Shown here: positions 35,036 to 41,927 of the stretch, piece after piece | Position numbering within the stretch: the stretch's first letter is position 1 | Layout of the letters: each line of letters starts with the position of its first letter | DNA from: CAG-791 sp963596015 | GTDB lineage: Bacteria; Bacillota; Clostridia; Lachnospirales; Lachnospiraceae | Length of the DNA: 64,000 bases | Direction of reading: 5' to 3' | Assembly: GCA_963596015.1 (NCBI GenBank) | Contig: CAVBJS010000007.1 | Location: forward strand, 1-64,000 | Translations under genes and position numbers: made by a program | The notes under the pieces: model-generated | The model's database searches: none | The model's input: the letters and a program-made list of their open reading frames with translations, nothing else | What the model was told of the DNA's origin: nothing

Positions 35036-35049
35036 TCTGCCATTATTTA

Positions 35050-36399
35050 TCAGTTACTGCTCTGTGCTTTGCTTGCAGCTTCCTGGAAGATCTCTGTTGC
35101 TTTGGTAAAGTATTCTTCCGCTGCTTCCTCCGGTGTGATCTCACCGTACTGCACCTTCTGGTCTATTTTTCTGAGCATATCCTGCTGCTCATTGTAGCCA
35201 TCCTCTGTAGGCGCGCCGATAGGAGAACAATTGGGGGTAACTACCTCATTTACAAAGGTCGTTGCCTTCTGATCCTCTTCCGAAAGCTGTGACATGATCT
35301 CTTCTGAGATCTTCTGATTTACGGGAATGCCTCTGTCGGCAAGCATAATATTGTAGAAATCAGAAGAATTGATCAGATAATTTAAGAATGCAACTGCCTC
35401 ATCCGGATGCTGTGTATTGGCACTGATGGAAAACAGCATGCTGGGCTTTAAGTAGTTGGACTTTTTCGGGTTTGTTGTGGGAATGGTGGTAATTCCGATT
35501 TCCGTTCCTTCCGGTGCTGCATTCTGGAAAGCTGCCAGTGTATTAGAGCCGTTGGTCTTGCACCAGGACATGGTCTCCGGGCTGGAACCGTATACCATAG
35601 GATCCTGCTCTAAAGCACTGTTCTGGCCTGCAATATCGGGGGAAAGCTGCCACCCTTCATCAATTCCCTGCCTCTCCAGCTGGAAGTAAGCAAGATAATC
35701 ATCCGCACTCTTGCCTCCCAAAGACTGTCCTTCGATCCAAATGTCATTTGCTCTTGCATAAGGCTCCATGTAATTGGAGTAGGTATCTACCATGTTGGAT
35801 CTGTAACCGGTTTTCTCGGTTACTTCCTTGGCGATCTCAATGAAGGTATCCAGTGTCATGTTATCCTCCATTGTGATTCCGATGCTATCCAGTAAGGTCT
35901 TGTTATAGAAGAGTGCCATTGCATTGACACCGGCGGCAATGCCGTAAGTACCGTCTCCGATCTTACCCATCTCCAGAACGGTTTCGTCGATGTTGGAAAC
36001 ATCCAGCGCACCGCTCTCAATATAGGGTGTCAGATCTAACAGCTGCTCCTTATCGGCATACTGCTTTATGTAGGAATAATCCATCTGGATCACGTCAGGA
36101 AGAGTCTTTCCTGCTGCTGAGGTTGCCAGCTTGTTCCAGTAATCATCCCAGGAGAAGAACTGGGTATTTACTTTGATGCCTTCATTCTGTTCCTGGTACA
36201 GGTCAACACCTTTTTGCGTTGCCTCATTTCTTACCTGATTCCCCCACCAGGAAAAATTTAATTCTGTCTGTCCGGTGGCACTGGCCGCAGACTCTCCACC
36301 TGATGCAGAATCGGTACTGCTCCCACAGGCGCACAGCATAGATGCCGCCAACAGGGTTGCCATGATCTTTGCTCCCGTTTTTAAAGCTTTGTTTTTCAT
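35050..36399 (-). CDS. CUT1-type sugar-binding lipoprotein
   Basis: A 449-residue extracellular solute-binding protein, family 1. The signal peptide MKNKALKTGAKIMATLLAAS is followed by the lipobox LCAC and a Ser/Ala-rich linker. The mature domain starts TELNFSWWGNQVRNEATQKG, typical of oligosaccharide-binding proteins, and includes LPDVIQMDYSYI. It has its own promoter at 36438-36466, although it lies after the Gfo/Idh genes on the same strand. It would deliver ligand to the permeases at 39906-41667. Confidence 0.92.
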   Translation of the reverse strand: MKNKALKTGAKIMATLLAASMLCACGSSTDSASGGESAASATGQTELNFSWWGNQVRNEATQKGVDLYQEQNEGIKVNTQFFSWDDYWNKLATSAAGKTLPDVIQMDYSYIKQYADKEQLLDLTPYIESGALDVSNIDETVLEMGKIGDGTYGIAAGVNAMALFYNKTLLDSIGITMEDNMTLDTFIEIAKEVTEKTGYRSNMVDTYSNYMEPYARANDIWIEGQSLGGKSADDYLAYFQLERQGIDEGWQLSPDIAGQNSALEQDPMVYGSSPETMSWCKTNGSNTLAAFQNAAPEGTEIGITTIPTTNPKKSNYLKPSMLFSISANTQHPDEAVAFLNYLINSSDFYNIMLADRGIPVNQKISEEIMSQLSEEDQKATTFVNEVVTPNCSPIGAPTEDGYNEQQDMLRKIDQKVQYGEITPEEAAEEYFTKATEIFQEAASKAQSSN

Positions 36400-36437
36400 T
36401 TCCCGAACCTCCCGTTATTTGGTTTCTTGATGGTTTT

Positions 36438-36534
36438 AGTATATGATCTTTATCCCCACGATTGAATTCACAAAAGCCACTTGCATTTACAAAATCTATT
36501 CTTTTTTCGTAAAAACGTGTCTTTTGGTAAAAAT
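36438..36534 (-). promoter_or_regulatory. Promoter and direct-repeat activator site of the binding-protein gene
   Basis: On the minus strand TTCAAT (36466-36461) and TATACT (36443-36438) are 17 nt apart. Upstream are two adjacent 18-nt direct repeats, plus-strand GTGTCTTTTGGTAAAAAT at 36517-36534 and TTCTTTTTTCGTAAAAAC at 36499-36516. The same arrangement, at nearly the same distance from an identical -10 box, precedes the permease operon at 41716-41813. This is a strong candidate binding site for the neighbouring YesN-type regulator. Confidence 0.75.
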
Positions 36535-36542
36535 GTGTTTTT

Positions 36543-37550
36543 TCATTCCGATACGATCACCGTTTCGTTTTTTTGGGACGATGTCTGTATGGCATCGATC
36601 AGTTTAATACTCATCCAGGCATCCCGCACATGGATGTAATGATCGTTATTTTTTTCCAGTGCATCATAAAACTCATGGATTAGCTTCCGATGGCTTGCTC
36701 CGTAATAAAAACGGCTTCCCGGAAGCTTTTCATCCTCACAGATCCTGGTTTTTTCCCCGTTTTTATCGATCCTGTACAGGCAGCTTTCTTCTATGGAAAA
36801 ATCTGCTTTTTCCATAGAAACGCTGATCTGTACACTTTCATTTTGGCTGTTTGCATTGGTGGCAAAAAACAGTCCCTGTGCCTGATCGGCAAATACCAGC
36901 CTGGCGGCAACGGTATCTTCCACTTCGATTCCATACTCCAGAAGCTGTGAAACCGACGACTTCAGGGAATGCACATTCCCGCATAGATAGTACAAAAGAT
37001 CCAGCGTATGCACGGACTGATTGATCATGCATCCGCCGCCGGCCGTCTCCCACTTGCCTCTCCAGGGACTTTCTTCATAATAAGACTTGGGTCTTGCCCA
37101 TAATACCAGCCCTCTGCAACCTGTTATGCGGCCGTATTGACCGCTTTCAATCAGTTCTTTTAAGTACTCTACAGTCCGGTTTCTTCTGTTCTGCAGACAA
37201 ATACCAATGTGTATGTCAGGATTTTCCTGCTCAAATTCCACAAATCTTTCGGCTTCCTGCGCATTTAAGGCTACCGGCTTTTCACAGAATACATGGATCC
37301 CCAGCCCGGCCGCCTCCATGCTGACCGGCACATGAAGATAATGGGGCAGGCAGATATGGACACAGTCCGGCTGCTCCTGCCGCAGCATGACGTGATAATC
37401 CTCGTAAAAAGGAATATCGAAAGGCAACTGCTTTTGCTTTTCCGGATCACTGTCACATGCAGCACACAACTCTACGTTCGGATCTGCCAGGATAGCATCG
37501 ATATGGGTTTTACTGATGGTCCCAAGACCAATGACTGCTGCTCTCTTCAT
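36543..37550 (-). CDS. Gfo/Idh/MocA-family oxidoreductase
   Basis: A 335-residue NAD(P)-dependent oxidoreductase. The Rossmann fold begins AAVIGLGTISKTHIDAIL, the conserved EKP motif is in HVFCEKPVAL, and the catalytic region is GGGCMINQSVHTLDLLYYL with the conserved Asp and nearby His. It follows a second Gfo/Idh gene by 22 nt. Members oxidise or reduce sugar hydroxyls, often at C3 of glycosides. The exact substrate is unknown; the neighbouring epimerase-like gene and CUT1 transporter point to an imported carbohydrate. Confidence 0.88.
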   Translation of the reverse strand: MKRAAVIGLGTISKTHIDAILADPNVELCAACDSDPEKQKQLPFDIPFYEDYHVMLRQEQPDCVHICLPHYLHVPVSMEAAGLGIHVFCEKPVALNAQEAERFVEFEQENPDIHIGICLQNRRNRTVEYLKELIESGQYGRITGCRGLVLWARPKSYYEESPWRGKWETAGGGCMINQSVHTLDLLYYLCGNVHSLKSSVSQLLEYGIEVEDTVAARLVFADQAQGLFFATNANSQNESVQISVSMEKADFSIEESCLYRIDKNGEKTRICEDEKLPGSRFYYGASHRKLIHEFYDALEKNNDHYIHVRDAWMSIKLIDAIQTSSQKNETVIVSE

Positions 37551-37572
37551 AATAATTTACCACTGCGCAGGA

Positions 37573-38766
37573 TCATTCCCTGGGCGGGAATAATCCTTCC
37601 TCCATGATACGCTTATTTAACTCCCGGGCATACAGCTCCGGATCTACAGGATTATTTACTTCCCGGTGTAACCAGCTGGAGAGCTGGCTGGCATTGGCCA
37701 GGTTCACGCCGTTGATGCCATCGGAACCGGGTGCTAAAAGAGGAGTTCCTTCCAGGATATGGGATGCAAAATTTTCCATGACGGTGGTATGCTGATACCC
37801 CCATGCATCTTCACTTTCGAAGGTTTCCACGGTATACAGGCCACCGCTTTCATTGCTGGAGAGCAGATTGGCCACTTCCATCATGGTCATGGTACTGTTC
37901 AGCTCCTCTTCCGGTTTTTTCAATCTGTAAACCGTCGCCTTCTTACTGTTCTCTACCACGATCTTTCCGCCGTCCAGATCGATCTCCAGTCGGTCTGTTC
38001 CGCATGCGTCGTGGGTGCAGGTAACAAAGGTTCCCACGGCCCCGTTGGCATATTCCGTGATCATGGTAACATCGTTTTCCGTATTGATCTTCCGATGGGC
38101 CCCATTGATATTCTTGGAATAAACTTTTGTAGGGATCCCGCATATCCACTGCCACAGATCCAACTGATGGGGTGCCTGATTTACCAGAACGCCTCCGCCT
38201 TCACCGCCCCAGGTGGCGCGCCATTCACTTTGCCGATAATAGCTGTCCGGTCTCCACCATGTATTGATGATCCAGCTTGATCTGCGGATCTCACCCATCT
38301 CTTTTGAGTCCACGATCTCTTTTACCTTCTGGTACAGTTTGTTGGTCCGTTGGTTGAACATGATCCCAAACGCCGTCTCCGGATGCTTCTTAGCACATGC
38401 ATTCATGGCTGCCACATCTTTAGCCCGAACCCCTGCCGGCTTTTCCACCAGCACATTCATTCCATGCTCCAGGCAATAAATAGCGATCTCGTGATGCAGA
38501 TAATGAGGAACGGTAGTGATCACCGCATCTACTTTTCCGGAAGCGATCATGTCCTTCCAATCGGTAAAGAACGGATAATCCGGATAATTCTGTTCACAGA
38601 ATTCCTTTCTCTTCGGATCGATGTCACACAGTGCTCCTAATGCACAATGGTCTAAATTTAAGGTTGCATGGGGCATGTTCGGAGCATCTTTCCCGCTCAG
38701 GAAACATGCGTAATTATTTCCCTGCCCGCCTACACCAATAATACCAAATCGAATTTTGTCTGCCAT
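37573..38766 (-). CDS. Gfo/Idh/MocA-family oxidoreductase
   Basis: A 397-residue oxidoreductase, longer than its neighbour. The N-terminus FGIIGVGGQGNNYACFLSG is a Rossmann dinucleotide site; NVLVEKPAGV holds the EKP motif; and GGGVLVNQAPHQLDLWQWIC is the catalytic segment. Length and TWWRPDSYYRQSEWRATWGG resemble dehydrogenases acting on intact glycosides or inositols. It is preceded by the TIM-barrel gene and followed by a second paralogue, so two different oxidation or reduction steps are likely. Confidence 0.88.
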   Translation of the reverse strand: MADKIRFGIIGVGGQGNNYACFLSGKDAPNMPHATLNLDHCALGALCDIDPKRKEFCEQNYPDYPFFTDWKDMIASGKVDAVITTVPHYLHHEIAIYCLEHGMNVLVEKPAGVRAKDVAAMNACAKKHPETAFGIMFNQRTNKLYQKVKEIVDSKEMGEIRRSSWIINTWWRPDSYYRQSEWRATWGGEGGGVLVNQAPHQLDLWQWICGIPTKVYSKNINGAHRKINTENDVTMITEYANGAVGTFVTCTHDACGTDRLEIDLDGGKIVVENSKKATVYRLKKPEEELNSTMTMMEVANLLSSNESGGLYTVETFESEDAWGYQHTTVMENFASHILEGTPLLAPGSDGINGVNLANASQLSSWLHREVNNPVDPELYARELNKRIMEEGLFPPRE

Positions 38767-38778
38767 TTTAATCTCCGT

Positions 38779-38801
38779 TTCTGCGCAGCTTTTACTGCGA
38801 A
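38779..38801 (-). promoter_or_regulatory. Pre-SD hairpin before the second Gfo/Idh gene
   Basis: On the minus strand CGCAG-TAAAAG-CTGCG is followed by CAGAAACGGAGATTAAA and the ATG at 38766. An almost identical unit (CGCAG-CAAAAAT-CTGCGCAGAAA) lies ahead of the AraC gene at 46118-46141. Both place a small hairpin just upstream of the ribosome binding site, like h4 of the larger elements. Confidence 0.5.
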
Positions 38802-38840
38802 AACTGTCACATTAGTCCGTCTTTTCACTCTGATCTGCAT

Positions 38841-39686
38841 TCACGCCAATATTATTTCCTGCAGTCTGCCGTAGGCTGCCTTGTAGGCTGCCACCTTATC
38901 TGTCCGTATCTTGTCTGCGCCTGCTTTTTCCAGTTTTTCAAAGCCTGCAAATAAAGTAAGGTGGGGCTCTAAGCTTAAAAATCCGTCATAGCCGCTTCTC
39001 TCCAGCTCTCCAAGGATCTTTCTTACATTTCCATCGCCGTCACCGGCAAGGACCACTTCACCGTTTTCCCCCAGTGCATCCTTTACATGCACATAGGCAA
39101 TGTACGGCTTCAGCATTTCATAGGCCTCTATGGTATCCTGGCCGCACTGCACGAAATTGGCGAAATCGAATACTGCTTTATAATATGCACTGCTGAATTC
39201 TTCCATCAGCTTTTGGCATCTGATGGCTTTATCTCCGTAGATTCCTTTCTCATTTTCATGCAAAAGAATGATCCCCTTCTTTTCTGCTGCGGAGATCATT
39301 TTTTCCGTCCGTCTGCATACTTCATCCGTATAACGTTCCGGATCCTCTCCCTCCGGAATATAGAAGCTGAACATGCGGATATAGGAAGTCTCAAACAGCT
39401 GTGCCAGCTCTAAGGTGTGCGCCAGCTTCTCCATATGAGGTTCAAAGTCATCCAGGATCCCGATCTTTCCAATAGGGGAACCCAAAGAGGATACGCGGAT
39501 GCCTGCCTTATTTAATTTTTCCTTTACGCTTTGTGCCTGCGGGATCGTCAGATCCGATACATTGATCTCGTCTGCACTTCGCAGTTCAATATAGGTCTGT
39601 CCCAATTCTTTTAATACTTCGATCTGTCTGTCCAGGCTGCCATCGATTTCGTCGGCAAATCCCGATATTTTACAATCCTTCAGCAT
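38841..39686 (-). CDS. Sugar phosphate isomerase/epimerase-like TIM-barrel protein
   Basis: A 281-residue TIM-barrel protein of the AP endonuclease 2-like family. Visible pieces are ISGFADEIDGSLDRQIEVLK at the start, YIELRSADEINV, IILLHENEKGIYGDKA with a conserved metal-ligand Glu, YKAVFDFANFVQCG, and YVHVKDALGENGEVVLAGDG. The start at 39684-39686 has AAAGGGAAATT upstream; a frame extending to 39863 only translates the hairpin element. With the Gfo/Idh genes it suggests keto-sugar chemistry, for example glycoside cleavage through a 3-keto intermediate, but this is inference. Confidence 0.87.
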   Translation of the reverse strand: MLKDCKISGFADEIDGSLDRQIEVLKELGQTYIELRSADEINVSDLTIPQAQSVKEKLNKAGIRVSSLGSPIGKIGILDDFEPHMEKLAHTLELAQLFETSYIRMFSFYIPEGEDPERYTDEVCRRTEKMISAAEKKGIILLHENEKGIYGDKAIRCQKLMEEFSSAYYKAVFDFANFVQCGQDTIEAYEMLKPYIAYVHVKDALGENGEVVLAGDGDGNVRKILGELERSGYDGFLSLEPHLTLFAGFEKLEKAGADKIRTDKVAAYKAAYGRLQEIILA

Positions 39687-39696
39687 AATTTCCCTT

Positions 39697-39865
39697 TCTT
39701 GCCACAGCTTACTGTCTTGCCACAGCTTACTGCGGCGCCGTGAGGAGAATCTCGCGCAGGCGGATTCTCCGATATGATATGTATCTATGCGATGTGATCT
39801 GTACCTATGTCGTTTAGGGTATAGGTACTGTTTGAAAGAAATGCTCCTGCGCATTTCTTTCAAAC
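39697..39865 (-). promoter_or_regulatory. Intercistronic four-hairpin element before the TIM-barrel gene
   Basis: In minus-strand order: h1 39865-39830 (15-bp stem GTTTGAAAGAAATGC, loop GCAGGA), h2 39828-39801 (GTACCTAT/ATAGGTAC), h3 39770-39744 (GGAGAATC...GATTCTCC), h4 39736-39719 (GCCGCAG-TAAG-CTGTGGC) plus a second partial h4 (39718-39701). The ribosome binding site AAAGGGA follows. Compared with other copies, h3 shows T-A to C-G and h2 shows C-G to T-A paired changes, which supports RNA folding. There is an extra 30 nt between h2 and h3. Confidence 0.8.
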
Positions 39866-39868
39866 TTT

Positions 39869-39922
39869 CTTATCCTTTCAGTCCTGCTTATCCTTTCTGT
39901 CCTACTCATCCCTTCAGGCCGG
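39869..39922 (-). repeat. 18-nt tandem repeats across the permease stop codon
   Basis: Three units, CTTATCCTTTCAGTCCTG at 39869-39886, CTTATCCTTTCTGTCCTA at 39887-39904 and CTCATCCCTTCAGGCCGG at 39905-39922 on the plus strand. The third lies in the end of the permease gene and contains most of its stop region. The 18-nt period and position match the repeats across the potD stop codon, with different sequence. Confidence 0.7.
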
Positions 39923-40751
39923 ATGTTGCCACACCTTCTACCAGATACTTCTGGAAGAAGACAAAGAGTAAGAAAATGGGGATCAGGGAAACGGTGGCCA
40001 TGGCAAACATTGCGCCGTAATCCGATGACGATCCCGGATCGCTGAATAATTTCAGCGCCAGTGATGCCGGATAGCTGGCCGGTTCATCTATATATAACAG
40101 TGCCGACATGAAATCATCCCATCTCCACATAAAGGAGAAAATGGTAGTCGTGATAAGAGAAGGTGTCATCAGCGGAAAGATGATCTTGCAGAAGATCCCA
40201 AAGTAGGAACAGCCGTCAATTTTGGCTGCCTCGTCCAGTTCTTTGGGAATTCCGTTGATGAAATTCATCATCAGATACACGAAGAATCCCTGTATGGCAA
40301 ACCAGAAAGGAATGATCAAAGGCTTATAACTTCCGACCCATCCCAGTTTCTGGTACCACAGATATTGCGGCACCATGAGGATCTGGCCCGGTATCATCAT
40401 AGAAAGCAGCATTGCCGTAAACAGCAACTTTTTCCCCGGAAACTTACACCTAGAAAATGCATAGGCAACACAGGCAGAAGACAATACGGTTCCAACGGTG
40501 GCCGTAACGGCGATAAACAGGGAATTGGCAAAGAATTTGGCAAAGGATACACCCGCAAATCCCTTCCAGCCATTGATGTAATTCTGCAACGTAAATTTGT
40601 CCGGGATCAGTTTCTCCGCGGTGGTAAAGATGGTATTGGATTCCTTAAAAGAACTCATGACCATCCACACCAACGGATAGATCATCATCAGACCGATGCC
40701 GCAGACCAGCACATGGTAAATAATATTTAAAGCTCTTCTCTTCTCTTTCAT
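39906..40751 (-). CDS. CUT1-type sugar ABC permease (MalG family)
   Basis: A 281-residue permease with six helices. The N-terminal helix is HVLVCGIGLMMIYPLVWMVM, and the ATPase-contact EAA-like motif is LDEAAKIDGCSYFGIFCKII. The C-terminus FFQKYLVEGVATSGLKG is a near-perfect MalG-family ending. The start at 40751 follows AAAGGAAAACA; a longer frame to 40832 is unsupported. It is the second gene of the minus-strand operon. Confidence 0.92.
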   Translation of the reverse strand: MKEKRRALNIIYHVLVCGIGLMMIYPLVWMVMSSFKESNTIFTTAEKLIPDKFTLQNYINGWKGFAGVSFAKFFANSLFIAVTATVGTVLSSACVAYAFSRCKFPGKKLLFTAMLLSMMIPGQILMVPQYLWYQKLGWVGSYKPLIIPFWFAIQGFFVYLMMNFINGIPKELDEAAKIDGCSYFGIFCKIIFPLMTPSLITTTIFSFMWRWDDFMSALLYIDEPASYPASLALKLFSDPGSSSDYGAMFAMATVSLIPIFLLFVFFQKYLVEGVATSGLKG

Positions 40752-40773
40752 TGTTTTCCTTTCTTGCCACAGG

Positions 40774-41667
40774 TTAGTTTTCTTCATAAACCCAGAATTT
40801 CTTTGTGGCGAACAAAACAAGTGTGACGGCACCGATGATCACCAGCATGACCCACGCCATTGCAGAGGCATATCCCGCTTTATTAAACATAAAGGACTGC
40901 TTGTACATATATACGGCATAAAACAGTGTGGAATCCATGGGTTTGCCGTCGGTGATGATAAGGCTCTGGGTAAATGCCAGAAATCCGCTGATCATCTGCA
41001 TCACCAGGTTAAAGAAGATCGTAGGAGTCAAAAGAGGCAGGGTTATCTTGAAAAACCGCTTGGTCCAGTTGGCACCGTCTACGGAAGCTGCCTCGTAAAG
41101 GGTGGTGGGGATCTGCTTTAATGCCGACAAAAAGATCAGCATGGAAGAACCGAACTGCCATACGGCAAGAATGATCAATGTCCACATGGCCGTATTCTTA
41201 GAGCCCAGCCAGGCATAACTACAATCGATTCCCACGGCCTGCAGCAGGCTGTTGACCACACCGTCTGTTGCGAACATTCTTTTCCATAAGATCGCCACAG
41301 CCACAGAACCACCGATAATAGAAGGAAGATAATACGCTGCTCTGTAAAAGGCAGTGGCCTTTGTGGTCTTAAAAAGGATCAACGCTACGATCAATGCGAA
41401 CAAAAGCCGCAGCGGCACAGATACCAATGCAAAGTAAAGGGTTGCCTTTAATGAAGTAAAAAAGGTTTCATCATTAGTAAACATGGTAATGTAATTCTTA
41501 AGCCCCACAAACCTGGGTGCAGACAAGATGTCATAATCGCACAAGGAATAGTAAAATGACATCACCATAGGCACCAACATAAACACGAAGAAACCGATGA
41601 TAAACGGCAGACTCATTATGATCCCCGCCGTACTTTCTTTATTACATAATTTCCGCAACCTGTTCAT
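40774..41667 (-). CDS. CUT1-type sugar ABC permease (MalF family)
   Basis: A 297-residue permease beginning with MNRLRKLCNKESTAGIIMSL and a first helix FIIGFFVFMLVPMVMSFYYS. The ATPase-contact motif is YEAASVDGANWTKRFFKITL. The start at 41665-41667 has GGAGG; the longer frame to 41691 starts within that site region. It heads the operon permease-permease-epimerase-Gfo/Idh-Gfo/Idh. No dedicated ATPase is present; CUT1 systems often share an MsmK-like ATPase encoded elsewhere. Confidence 0.92.
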   Translation of the reverse strand: MNRLRKLCNKESTAGIIMSLPFIIGFFVFMLVPMVMSFYYSLCDYDILSAPRFVGLKNYITMFTNDETFFTSLKATLYFALVSVPLRLLFALIVALILFKTTKATAFYRAAYYLPSIIGGSVAVAILWKRMFATDGVVNSLLQAVGIDCSYAWLGSKNTAMWTLIILAVWQFGSSMLIFLSALKQIPTTLYEAASVDGANWTKRFFKITLPLLTPTIFFNLVMQMISGFLAFTQSLIITDGKPMDSTLFYAVYMYKQSFMFNKAGYASAMAWVMLVIIGAVTLVLFATKKFWVYEEN

Positions 41668-41715
41668 AATCCTCCCATCCTTTCTGTTCATTGCCAGTTG
41701 CTTTTATCTGGCTGT

Positions 41716-41813
41716 AGTATAGTATTTCCATTCCGGCAACAGAATTCAAAAAAACCACTTCCCATCGCAAAAACATGGTCATTTTTGGTAAAAAAGTGTC
41801 TTTTGGTAAAAAA
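41716..41813 (-). promoter_or_regulatory. Promoter and direct-repeat activator site of the permease operon
   Basis: On the minus strand TTCTGT (41744-41739) and TATACT (41721-41716) are separated by 17 nt. Upstream are two 18-nt direct repeats, plus-strand GTCATTTTTGGTAAAAAA at 41778-41795 and GTGTCTTTTGGTAAAAAA at 41796-41813. Around 75 nt of this region can be aligned with the region upstream of the binding-protein gene (36438-36534), anchored on GAATTC and the TATACT box. The weak -35 box fits activator dependence. Confidence 0.78.
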
Positions 41814-41833
41814 TAGACTTGATCTTCAAAATC

Positions 41834-41862
41834 TTGAATCCCCATTTTTCGTCTGCTATATT
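41834..41862 (+). promoter_or_regulatory. Promoter of the two-component system
   Basis: TTGAAT at 41834-41839 and TATATT at 41857-41862 are 17 nt apart, about 65 nt before the histidine kinase start. It lies just downstream of the direct-repeat site shared with the divergent permease operon, so autoregulation is possible. Confidence 0.55.
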
Positions 41863-41927
41863 TTTTATAGTAAGGTTGTTTCCAAAGGGGATACAGAAGA
41901 CAAGCTTCAACTAGAAAGGAAAACACG

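Noticed and set aside
39687..39863. 59-residue N-terminal extension of the TIM-barrel protein
   Set aside because: It is a translation of the hairpin element; the SD and the family N-terminus point to 39686.
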